A stretch of 64,000 nt of DNA, taken from NCBI RefSeq assembly GCF_050624435.1, contig NC_134530.1, positions 143,694,721 through 143,758,720 on the forward strand, read 5' to 3'. Source of the DNA: Tenrec ecaudatus (Eukaryota; Chordata; Mammalia; Afrosoricida; Tenrecidae). Below are positions 46,330 to 56,017 of this stretch, in pieces. A program made the translations under genes and the position numbers. Numbering within the stretch: position 1 is the stretch's first letter; every line of letters begins with the position of its first letter. The notes below the pieces were generated by a model. That model saw only the letters and a program-made list of their open reading frames with translations. It was not told where the DNA came from and searched no databases.

Positions 46330-46520
46330 GGTGCCTGCTTTCTTCTGAAAAGTGAGGTGACTCGGTTTAGAGTGACGGAGAACTTTGGGAATGGGTAAGG
46401 GTGATGATTGAACAACATGATGACCATAATTAATGTCTCCAAACTGTACATGCATGCTCAGTGAAAGAAACGTTTTGTTTCATGTGTATATATTTACCAC
46501 AAAAAATCTTAAAACAAAAG
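46330..46520 (+). mobile_element. Older L1 3' end
   Basis: GAACTTTGGGAATGGGTAAG, GATGATTGAACAACATGATG and TATATTTACCACAAAAAATC match the terminal part of old L1 3' UTRs. Confidence 0.5.
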
Positions 46521-46714
46521 CTACCGCTTTCTGTGTATTAAGTTTATAATTGTACACATACAAAGGAAATCAGGACAAAAATCTCTGCAAAGCAAGCACT
46601 TTGACACTTCATGGTCTGTTGAGTGTAAGTTGGTGCGAGGAAGAGGGAGTAAAAAAGTGGAGCATCATTCTCAAATGTGGTCATTCAGACCCCTTTATGA
46701 AACCAGTGGGGTTT

Positions 46715-46895
46715 TACATAGTCATTAAACCTTGGGCTGCTAACCTCAGGGCCAGCAGTTTGGACCTAGCGGCCACTCAGTATGAGCAAGATGAGGCTTT
46801 CTACCCCCGTATAGAGTTACAGTCTCACAGGGGCAGTTCTACTTTGTTCCACAGGGTCGCTGTAAATTGGAATAGACTTAATGGCAGTGAGTTGT
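46715..46895 (+). mobile_element. AfroSINE
   Basis: CTTGGGCTGCTAACCTCAGG, GCCAGCAGTTTGGACCTAGC, GATGAGGCTTTCTACCCCCG, GTCTCACAGGGGCAGTTCTA and CTTAATGGCAGTGAGTTGTT. Confidence 0.9.
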
Positions 46896-47083
46896 TGGAA
46901 TTTGGAAGCATATGGGCAGAGATGCCCATGCTTTTATGTAAACTTTTGGGGAAGGGCCTGGGCCTCCCAGGGCCCCTCCTTGGACCCCTGGGTTGAAAAT
47001 GTTTGCTGTGGAAATGGCAGAAGCAGATTTATTTCTGATCCACATGCAGAACCATCATGTGATGCATGGTCATCTTAAGGCAG

Positions 47084-47970
47084 TGTGCTAGGCTGGGGTC
47101 GCTAGAGAAGCAAAACCAGTGACCCTTGCGTGTGTACAGACCTAGGGAAGATGTATGTCAAGAAATGGCTCACACAGAACACTCTCTCACCATTAACCAG
47201 GCAAGGGAGCAGCAATGTCTTGGAAAGTGGATCAATGCTGATGTTGTTGGGTTAAAATTTAACACCTTATCATTTGTTCTCCCTCTTGACCCATTTTTAT
47301 TTGCTCCAGTTCTTACTATTTTCTTTGGGATTGAAGTTTTTCGGTTTATGTTGTCAGGTTTTTTTGTTTTGTGTTTTGGTGCATTTTTTTAAATGTGAAG
47401 TCCAGGATAGGTAAAGCTGTAGAAACAGTAACGGTTAATACTTTCTTAGGGTGTTGGAAGGAGAAGTTGGGGGAAAATGGGGAGCTAATAATAATGAGTA
47501 CAAGAATAAAGAAAACGTTCTAGAATCGATTGCAGTGATGACTTACAACTCAAACCATTGACTTATATGGTATATGAGTCATATGTCAATAAACCTCAAC
47601 ATGTAAAAAGAAAGAAGTGGCTCACACTGTTGCAGACCTGGGTAGGTCCAGTCTGGTTCAAGTCCATGGGTCAGATGTCATGATTCCAACGTCAGCAGCC
47701 TGTTGATGGCTCCTGGTATCAGCAGGTGATATAATAGGAGGCAGCGGAGCTAGATGCAGGATCCAAATCCAGCAGAAGTGAGTGAGCTTCCACACTGTCA
47801 ATTTAGACTAAGAGTAGCCCACCACCTGAATGAAACCTCCCTCCATCATGTCAAGGTTGTGAGCAGATCGGGGAGCTCTGTTCTCTCCACAGCTGCTTCG
47901 CTGCTTCACTGAAGAGCCTATCACAGCGTTGACCGCACTATGTTAGATCACATCGTGGGAGACTTCTGGT
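47084..47970 (+). mobile_element. Diverged LTR-like element, split by an L1 3' end
   Basis: TGTGCTAGGCTGGGGTCGCT then AGAGAAGCAAAACC resembles the 5' end of the solo-LTR family. It resumes at 47612 after the L1 insertion and fades by about 47970. No convincing right terminus or flanking duplication was found. Confidence 0.45.
47176..47611 (+). mobile_element. L1 3' end with 16-bp target duplication
   Basis: It ends GTCATATGTCAATAAACCTC plus an A-rich tail. AAGAAATGGCTCACAC (47160-47175) and AAGAAGTGGCTCACAC (47612-47627) flank it, and joining them restores the host LTR-like repeat. Confidence 0.7.
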
Positions 47971-47982
47971 CCACCCAAGTTG

Positions 47983-48500
47983 TGTTACTCTGGGTAGACT
48001 AGAGAAACAAATCCACAGAAACTCAGATGTGTATAAGAGAAAGTTTTATATAAAGGGTTAGTGTATATTAAGAAAGCATCCCAACCCAGTGCTTTCCAAG
48101 CCCATAAGTCCAACATTTGCCCATATGTCCGACACCAATCCACAAAGTCCTCCTCAATCTCAGAAAACACAGGCAATGATGCTGACTGCAGGAGGAAAGC
48201 CGAGTCAGTGAATGTGTAAGCATCTCAGCACTGGCAGGGGTCTCCACATGGCTGCTCCAGAACCCAGGGCTGCATCAGGTCCATGTGGCTTCTCCTTGGG
48301 GAAGTCTTGCAGGAAATGAGCCTTGCAAGCTCAAGCAGGGAACTGGGTCAGGCAGCCGCACCCTGGTCTGACCATCAGAGAGCAAGAAACCTGAGAACTA
48401 GAAAGGCGAGGCGCATTGAGCCATCCATCTCTCTGCCCTTCAATTAACCTCATATGTGTTTATTGGCCAGGTTGACACAATTAACCTTAACTGTCTCACA
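47983..48500 (+). mobile_element. Solo LTR, copy 4
   Basis: It starts TGTTACTCTGGGTAGACTAG and ends AACTGTCTCACA. The target duplication AGTTG lies at 47978-47982 and 48501-48505. Closest relative in the window is copy 3, sharing the CCGAGTCARTGAATGTG stretch. Confidence 0.85.
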
Positions 48501-48509
48501 AGTTGACAT

Positions 48510-50230
48510 GAAACTTACCTATCACGGACAGTGAATGCCCATCATTAGAAGCACCCATGCATGGGCTAGATGACCATTTTGTACCGTTGTTCATTTGTTC
48601 GTCCATTTGTTCATTTTCCGCAGGCACATCCACATTCACATAGAACAAGAACAACTGTGAGTGCAGAGCGGTGTGTGTTAGTGGCGGGGTGGGGAGCAGA
48701 GAATACAAAGATAGAAAAATAACAGTCTCTGTTCTCAAGGTGCCGTGGTCTGGTAAAGGAAGTGGAGACCCAGCTGGTCCTAAAGCTTGGTGACAGGGTC
48801 CTTAAGAGCCAAAGCATAAAGCGCTTAGGAAGACAGATGAGAGAAGGAAGCAGACTTGTAGAGGGGTCCAACATGGGGCCTGAACACGACCCGGTGATCC
48901 CCAAAGCCTCTTCTAATTCTGGTTCCCTGTGTGACTGTTGAGCCAAGCTGTTAGCCAGGTGCGAGCTGTGTACCAAGCAAGGTGCTGGCCCTGCACACCC
49001 AGCTTCACAAGACCAGACAGATTTCCGGAAGGCTCTCCACCCCGCCTTCGTGTGGACATTCTGGAACCGCCACTGACGCGCAGGTGCTCTTTCTCAAAGC
49101 GATCAGCCCGCAGCCCTTCTGAGAATGCTGCTGGAATGAGGCACCTCCAGTCTGCTATTTGGGTCAGAAAGCCCGGGGCTGCAGGGAAAATGTGCTGATG
49201 AGGCTGAGGAAGTGGACAGGAAGGAGTGTCTCTGAGCACTGTCCCCAAACACAAGTTGTCATGTCCCCAGGAGTGGGAGTGGGCAACCTGGAGGCTTAGA
49301 AGCCTTCCCTTTCGTCCCTTGGTTTTCCTTTTTCCTGCCTGCTGCCACAGACAGACCCCACCCTCTCTCCCTCCAAGGCCACCACTCAGCAGCCTTTGAT
49401 AAATGTCATCTCCTTTCTGAAAGTTGCCTTGGAAAAAGGCAATTTGACTGCAGTGAGGCAGAACAGGGAGCTGAATACCAGTGGCCCTTTATCGACCTGG
49501 GTCCAGGCCCGAGAACAAACCCGGAGGGTGTGCCCCTGCCCTGGCTGGGCTCCCTGTCCATCCAGGGCCCCTGCTCCCAGGGCTCTGTGCACCCATGCAG
49601 AGGCCTGCAACACCTGGGTTCTGGGACCGGGGTCTCCTCCGCTCTCTCCCCCTCCCCTGCCCTTTGTCTTCTGTTCCTTGTTGCCTGGCTGGTAACTAAA
49701 GGTCCCTGAGAACCCCCACGGCTCTGGGGGTGGAAGCCCTCTCCACGGTGCAAGCAGTGGGCTGCTGATTAGCGAGGGGAATAAATAACAGCAAGCTAAT
49801 TATCTCCCTGATTGCGGCTTGCCTCACTAACAAGGCCAGGCTGGCGTGGTGATGCGGCACTTGATACTATTCCAAGCACGCTCTGGGTTCAGGGAAATTT
49901 CCATGCCTTTCCAGTCTGGAGACACTCCCTTCCCAGATGCTCTGGAGTTTCTCAGAGAAGATGGTCCCACTCCCGATTCACCTTGGAATTGGGAGACTCG
50001 CCCCAGACAGTCGAGCTGTTTGCGCCTGTCCCTCGTGGGCCACAGGAGCTGGCTTTGCAGAGAAGCAGGGAAAGGCTTTCAGGAAGCTCAGGCTCTGGCT
50101 GGCCAAGGGCATCGAGAGATGCGTCCCTGGGGAATGTAGGCTCCAACACTTAGTAGCCTACTTACATCTGCTAATCCTGCTCCTTACACTGGCGGTTCTC
50201 ATTAGTCTGCCACCAGGCACAGAAAGGATA
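48510..50230. other. Non-repetitive intergenic block
   Basis: About 1.7 kb, GC-moderate, in which I recognise no interspersed repeat; ORFs up to about 115 codons have no recognisable product. This is the longest apparently unique stretch of the 22.9-60 kb interval and includes the candidate regulatory element at 49765-49870. Confidence 0.5.
49765..49870. promoter_or_regulatory. Candidate conserved regulatory element (homeodomain-site cluster)
   Basis: CTGATTAGCGAGGGGAATAA, AACAGCAAGCTAATTATCTC and CCTGATTGCGGCTTGCCTCA pack several TAAT/ATTA and GATTA core sites into an AT-rich island within GC-rich unique sequence. Conservation could not be tested. Confidence 0.3.
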
Positions 50231-50234
50231 GAGG

Positions 50235-50415
50235 GTACAGATCTGGGAGTTGAGGGTTTGGAGTTCTAGGCCCACCTGTGGCTAGCTCAGTGACCTTAGA
50301 CATGGCCCTTAGTCAGTTTGGTCCACCACCCCTAGTCTTTGAACTGAGGCCGTTAGGCATGATAACTTTGGAGCTTTGCCCAACTCTGGAAATAGGATTC
50401 TATGACTGACATTTA
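50235..50415 (+). repeat. MIR-like element
   Basis: GAGGGTTTGGAGTTCTAGGC, GCTCAGTGACCTTAGACATG and CCCAACTCTGGAAATAGGATTC-type end (TCTATGACTG) follow a MIRb/MIRc pattern. Confidence 0.6.
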
Positions 50416-50480
50416 GACCGGGGCAATCTCTGCAAGCCCCACGCCTGGAAAGCCCCCAACCCTTTCTTGCTCTCTCTCGC

Positions 50481-50965
50481 TTAAGACTTTTGATTGTGAA
50501 TCTGGTGAAGGTTTACAGAGCAGATCAGTTTCCCATTCGACAATTCATGAACTTAAAAAAAAACTTTTCTATTGTTTGTCTTTCTTAAATCATTTTATTG
50601 GGGGGCTCTTACAGCTCTGAAAACATTCCATCCGTCAATTGTATCAAGCACGTTTGTACCTATGTTGCCAGCATCGTTTTGGAAACATTTACTTTCTATT
50701 TGAGCCCTTGGTATCAGCTCCTCTTTTGTCCCTCCCTCCCCACTCCTACCCTCGTGACCCCTTGAAAAATGATAATTTATTATTATCTTCAGATCTTACA
50801 TGAACATTTTGTTTTCATCTCAGTCACAGCAATTCCCACAATGCAACATCACTAATTTCATTTCCTCTCTGTGTTTCCTGTTTCCGTTCCTCCTCTTGCC
50901 CTCACTTTTCCGAACTTTTATTCTGGGTAAATCTAAAGTGGTTGGTTATTCGACAGTGTATACGC
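50481..50965 (-). mobile_element. Older afrotherian L1 3' end with a younger L1 3' end nested at about 50575-50800
   Basis: Outer parts: GATTGTGAATCTGGTGAAGG at the left and ATTTTGTTTTCATCTCAGTC onward. Inner part: AAATCATTTTATTGGGGGGC, GTCAATTGTATCAAGCACGT and GCCCTTGGTATCAGCTCCTC, the young family. Short similar flanks (TTCATGAAC / TACATGAAC) may be target-duplication remnants. Confidence 0.7.
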
Positions 50966-50967
50966 CA

Positions 50968-52090
50968 CCCTAAGAGCCTTGGTGGCATAGTGGGTACTTG
51001 TTGGGCTGCTAACCGTGAGGCCAGCAGTTCAAAACCACCAGCCACGCTGCAGGGGGAAGATGAGGCTTTCTACTCCCACAAAGGGTTACAGTCTTGGCGC
51101 CCACTCCCTACTCCTCCTCCTCCTCCCCTCCTCCTCTGCCTCTCCTGGTGCTGCTTGTACGGACCTGGTACCTCTTTGGTGACGCAGCAGCTGGGGAGAC
51201 TCCGGCGCTGGAAACCCAAGGAGGGAGTCAAGACTGAGAACAAGATCTTATGAAGTTGAAGGTGGCAGGACAGGCTAGTTCTGTGGTGCACACGCCACTT
51301 AGTAAACTAATGACAGCCAATTATTGTGAACGACGGGGCTTGTCGATGAGGCACATCAGATTCCGATTTGACAGACAGCCAATCAGTGAAACAGACACTG
51401 CAAAGTTGGACACGGAGCCTCTTCCAAACGGGAGTCTGCTCCTTGTCTCCAGAGCTGCGTTCCCACCGACCAAGAATCCATTCTCAATTAGAAAGCCACC
51501 GTGTGGGTCCACCACGACCTGACCACTATGCTATAGTTTTCTCTCTTTTTCCCTGTCCCCTCCCCATTCCTTTATTGAACATCAAGTAACTGATGTGTGT
51601 GCACAAGCATACTGCATCCCCCCTTGGGGTATGTTTTTGTTTTGCTTTGGTACTAAATGGCCTGGGGTTATGTTCTGATCAACACCAGGCAGAGATGGGG
51701 TAGGGAAAAGACCGGTTCTGGGACAACATCCCTTCTCCATTCAGAGCTTCTCTCTTTTCCACTAAGTTATTTTCTGCTCACGGTTTAACATCAACAACAA
51801 CATTAAAAAAAAATCCTTGCATACTTTATTCAGTTGGAGAATTTTAACTTTTTCCATTGTCACTGTAGAACAAAGGGCAGTTTTTAGGACGTTTGTACGT
51901 GGCTGCTACATGCAGGGCAATCTGTCTTTAAGTAAATGACGCTCAGAGACATTAAGCCCAGAGAGTTTTTACTTCAAGCCAGGCGTCTGATTGTTAAATA
52001 AACTTCGTGTTTAAAAAGACACGAAAAGACTTACAGTCTTGGAGCCCCCACGAGCAGTTCTACCCTGCCTCACAGGCTCATGAGGGGTTG
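50968..52090 (+). mobile_element. AfroSINE split by a SUMO2 retrocopy
   Basis: The head and body at 50968-51097 (CTTGGTGGCATAGTGGGTAC, AGGCCAGCAGTTCAAAACCA) stop at TTACAGTCTTGG. The SINE resumes at 52023 with TTACAGTCTTGGAGCCCCCA and GCAGTTCTACCCTGCCTCAC. The retrocopy lies exactly between. Confidence 0.85.
51098..52021 (+). pseudogene. SUMO2 processed pseudogene
   Basis: The parent is a small ubiquitin-like modifier. GGAGTCAAGACTGAGAACAA, CCACTTAGTAAACTAATGAC and CAGATTCCGATTTGACAGAC match SUMO2 cDNA across what are separate exons in the parent. An open frame of 90 codons (51250-51522) keeps [20 protein letters not shown] and [15 protein letters not shown] of the beta-grasp fold. The parental ATG is destroyed, a segment around QFKIKR is deleted, and the C-terminal di-glycine needed for conjugation is absent. 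The whole 3' UTR follows, to TTAAATAAACTTCGTG (AATAAA near 51996) and a short A-tail. Target duplications of about 18 bp (51080-51097 / 52025-52042, ending TTACAGTCTTGG) lie in the host SINE. Non-functional as a SUMO. Confidence 0.92.
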
Positions 52091-52670
52091 GAGATGTGAG
52101 TCCCCAGCATGATGGCTCCCCTCATAGGCTGTTCGATTGTGTGGCTGAACCTGAGGCGCAGGTGCCGCTGACGTCCAGTCTGCAGGCTGGGTTCTCCCTC
52201 TCCCCGACATGTCTACACCCTTTCCCCCGGCTCCTCCCATGTGGCCAGACTTCTCTCCTGTGGACTGCCTGTAGGAGGAGGGGCACGGAGCGCTCTTTGG
52301 GGAAAGATTTGCATCGCAAGAGCCCAGGCTTCTCTTCCCTAGTGACCGGCCCCTGGGAAGGCGGGCTGTGGGGTGGCCATACGGCTGCGCGCCCACTTTG
52401 TGTGGAGGAAGAGATGGGATTTGTCTCTCAGGTGTTTGGGCCCCTGTCCCACTCCAGGCTCTCTCACCGCCTTTGCACCAACCACAGGGCCACCGGCCTT
52501 GTGGGGACTTGGAAGGCTGTCTCCCTTTGGGTTAGGGAGCATTCCAACAGAGCGGACCGATTCTGTGAGGCCAGTGTTTCCAAACAGATGGAAATCCACC
52601 CCTGCTGGAGTAAGCCCAGGGCACAATCTGTTTAGGAAAAGGGGGGAGGGACAGTGGGGTGAGAACCCTT
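52091..52670. other. Intergenic, no gene or repeat recognised
   Basis: About 580 bp, GC-rich; the overlapping ORFs on both strands (up to 179 codons) have no recognisable product. Confidence 0.5.
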
Positions 52671-52675
52671 AGCAC

Positions 52676-52802
52676 TCACAGTGATGCCAGGGGACAGGGT
52701 AGACCTGCCCCCCATGGCTGCCCAAGGTTGTAGGGCCTCATCCTCCTTCCACTCGTGTGCTTGGCAACCCAATGCTTAACCCACTGGGTCACCAGGGTTC
52801 CT
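52676..52802 (-). mobile_element. AfroSINE, shortened
   Basis: CTTGGCAACCCAATGCTTAA and CCACTGGGTCACCAGGGTTC are the complement of the tRNA-like head; GACAGGGTAGACCTGCCCCC is the complement of the body. Confidence 0.75.
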
Positions 52803-53054
52803 TTAGCCCCCTTAGCTAAAAATGTCTCACTGCGATCTGGTTGGTTCTGACAGACACAATGACCCGAAACTTCAGGGCAGACCTGATTCTGTCGGTTCCC
52901 AGTTCTCCCATGGAGCCAGCTTGTGGTTTGGAAATGCTGGCCTTGGGGTGAAACGCCCAACATGTACCCCACTATGGTGCCAGGGCTCAGAACCCACAGG
53001 GCCTAAATAAGCACTCAAATAAGCACTGACAAATCGTTGGCAGTATGTTCTGTT

Positions 53055-53190
53055 CAGTCCAGGGTACCTCGAAAACAGGCCTGGTGAGCTGCTTCCAAAA
53101 GGCCACAGCCTTAAAGACCCCCTGGAGTAGTTCCACTGCGCACATCAGGTGGTCGTGGGTCAGAAACAACTGGACAGCAACATCAGCAGT
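53055..53190 (+). mobile_element. Diverged SINE tail
   Basis: GGTCGTGGGTCAGAAACAAC then TGGACAGCAACATC parallels the tail (TATGAGTCGGAATCGACTCGA...). Weak copy. Confidence 0.35.
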
Positions 53191-53284
53191 GACATTGTTG
53201 GATAAAATGGACACGTGTGTGTGGGGGGGTGGGGAGTGAGATTCCACTTTTGGAATCCTGAAAGGTTCTTAACACTGGGACTAT

Positions 53285-53640
53285 GCCTCATTTTTTTATT
53301 TTAATCATTTTATTGGGGGCTCATACAACTCTTATCACAATACATACATACATAATTGTATAAAGCACATTTGTACATTCGTTACCTTCATCATTTTCAA
53401 AACATTTATTCTCCACTTAAGCTCTTGGCATCGGGTCCTCATTTTCCCCCCTCCCTCCCCACTCCCCCACCCTCATGGGCCCTTGATAATTTATAAATTA
53501 TTATTTTGCCATATCTTACACTGTCTGACGTCTCCCTTCCCCCATTTTTCTGTTGTCCATTCCCCAAGGGAGGAGGTTATATGTAAATCCTTGTAATCGG
53601 TTCCCCCTTTCCACCCCAGGACTATATCTCTTGAGGTCCC
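53285..53640 (-). mobile_element. Young L1 3' UTR
   Basis: A T-run is followed by AATCATTTTATTGGGGGCTC, CATAATTGTATAAAGCACAT, AAGCTCTTGGCATCGGGTCC and ATCCTTGTAATCGGTTCCCC. One of the best preserved copies. Confidence 0.9.
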
Positions 53641-54680
53641 CAAGTTCATGCTGCCTGGTCTGAAGTGATGGGAAGAGTCCTCAGGCGACATCCAATCACA
53701 TGCAACATGATGCTTTATCATTCTAAAGCGCAAGTTGAGGCAATTTCTCTTTTCTGCCTTCGTTAGGATGCATTAACTGATGCGAAGGATAACTGTCGAA
53801 ATACAGGTGTGCATCGCACGCACCTAGCAGTGCAATGCAGGTGTTCGGCCGACAGCCTACTGAGAGGTGACTCAAGGGCCCAGGACTGACGCTGCGGTGG
53901 TTCTGCTTAACTGCCTGGCAGTGACCTCAGCGTTCTCTGCTGGAGCCTGGGTATCCAGTGAGGAGGTGAGGAGGAGACTGGGCCTTTGGGCTTCTGCAGA
54001 AAGGTGTTGTGGGTCCAGTCTGGAGGTGGTCCTCATTGTCCTCCCCACACCCCCACTGGACAGAACTCAGTCAAACGCCCACCCTGATGGCCAGGGAGGC
54101 TGGGGAATGTAGTCAAGCTATGTTCTCAGGAACTAAAAGGAAAGACTTCAGTGAATAGCTAGTCGGTCTTCTTTGACATTGTGTTTCCAAATTCATCCAT
54201 AGGGCCGATGGCTTCTACTTTATCATCTCCACAAAGCCAGCAAGAATATCAACTGTGGGTGGGGTGGAATATAAGAGGGAGTTTAAAATGTTGGCTGAAG
54301 AAATATATTACACCAAGGGTAAGTCAGAAAATATTGCGACAATAGTTCCAGTTCATACATGCTGTGGGTTTTATTCCAAACAAAATGTCTTCAAACACAG
54401 CTCTGTGATCAGGGTGTGGCTGTAGACAAGTTCTTTCAATGATACATTTGGCTCCGGCCTGTTAGGGAGCCTCTTAAAAAAGGGCCAAACTAAGTTGTAG
54501 CTTCTGAGGGGGATCTGCTGGGTCAGGTAAGTCCAAAGCAAAGAGGTTGTGGTGACTGGTTTGGGGGATCCCAAAGAGGTAATCTTGATAGATCTTCTCA
54601 AAGGACATGGGATCATCATGGCAGCTGACCAGGTAGAGGTTCTAAGAAAGTTGCTAACTTTATTGGTGATAAAAAGGCCA
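53641..54680. other. Intergenic, unassigned
   Basis: About 1 kb without a recognised gene. 54310-54690 contains a 104-codon minus-strand ORF and may be an old transposon remnant, but no family could be named. Confidence 0.4.
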
Positions 54681-54689
54681 GGCACTCTT

Positions 54690-55612
54690 TGATGCTCACC
54701 TTCCCAACAGGATCACTGAAGACAAAATGGGTGCATAAGCAAATGTGGTGAAGAAAGTGGATGGTGCCTGGCTATCAAAACAAATAAGCCCACAGGGAAG
54801 GAGCACACCAGCCTGTGTGATCAGGAAGGGATCAAGTATCAAAAGAGCCCAAACAATTACCATACACACCTGTGTATAAGCTGAGCTTTTGAGCAAATTT
54901 TTATGTAGTTCTTGTGGTGAAATTAGGTGCCTCGGCTGATATTTGTGCGGCTTATACTTGAGTATATATTGATGTGAAAAAGGGGAGTTGGAGTGGAGAC
55001 CCAAAGCCCATCTGTAGATGATTGGACGTCCCCCCACAGAGGAGTTACAAGGAAGTGATGATTCAACCAGTGTGCAGTATAGCACTGATGAAACACACCT
55101 CACTCCTCTAGTTCCTGAATGCTTCCTCCCCACTACCATGACCCAGTTCTACCTTTCAAATTTGGCTAGACCCAAGTACACACATTGATACTGATAAGAG
55201 CTTTTGACACATGAAGTTCAGGACAGATAAAGCCCTCAGGAACAGTAGCGGGAGTAGCGATATCATGAGAGTAGGGGATGGTGGGAATGGGTGTGTGTGT
55301 GGGAACGGGGAGACAGGGGGAACCCATCACAAGGTTGGGTACATAGTCCACCCCCCAGAGGGCGATGAATAACAGAAATATGGGTGAAGGGAGACAACGG
55401 ACAGCGTAAGACACGCAATAACAACAATAATATATAATCGATCAAGGATTCATGAGGGTGGAAAGGGGAAAAAGAGGAACTGAGATCAAAGGCTCAAGTA
55501 GAAAGAAAATGTTTTGGAAAGGATGATGGCAACATATGTACAAGTTGAACACAATTGAATAATGGATTGTTATTAGATTTGGAAGAGCCCCAATAAAATG
55601 ATTAAGGAAAAC
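54690..55612 (+). mobile_element. Young L1 3' UTR, containing a small palindromic element
   Basis: GAAAGTGGATGGTGCCTGGC, GAGACCCAAAGCCCATCTGT, CAGTGTGCAGTATAGCACTG and GAGCCCCAATAAAATGATTA plus A-tail. Interrupted at 54858-54968 by a MITE-like element. Confidence 0.88.
54858..54968. mobile_element. MITE-like element inside L1
   Basis: The ends TACCATACACACCTGTGTATAAGC-type and GCTTATACTTGAGTATATAT are inverted repeats of each other. The core ATTAGGTGCCTCGGCT resembles a dispersed vertebrate element with GTATAAGCCGAGGC motifs. About 111 bp; no transposase. Confidence 0.55.
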
Positions 55613-56017
55613 AAAGGCCAGAAAAGGCGCACAAAGGAATTTTCCATTCCTTCAGGCAATGTATCCACTCCACCTCCCAGGGGAACAAGGCTGCCCTGTG
55701 GGCATTTCAGTGGGAAACCTGAGCCCCTCTATCCCACAGCCCTGCTCTTGCCCCTTCTGGCTTCCTTTGGGTCCCCAACTCAGAGCACTGTGCATTCCTC
55801 AGAGATGTCAGAACTGCCATTTGTATGTGGCACGAGTGGAAGAGCGAAGAATTCTTTAGCGGGGAAGTTTCCAGCGAGGAAAACACTTCCTTCGGAAGTA
55901 TGTGGAGCTAGATGGAGATGTCAAGAAACAATAGAATCACATTTTTGTTTAATAGAAGTGTTCATAAGTTTCTAGCAGGACTTTTTCACTTGTGTATCTC
56001 TATACACACATTTGTTG

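Noticed and set aside
51250-51522. Possible functional SUMO-like gene
   Set aside because: The open frame lacks the parental start, part of the beta-grasp core and the C-terminal di-glycine, and it is an intron-less copy bounded by target duplications; called a pseudogene.
54371-54685. 104-codon minus-strand ORF as a transposase or gene fragment
   Set aside because: No catalytic motif or family match could be seen; left as unassigned.
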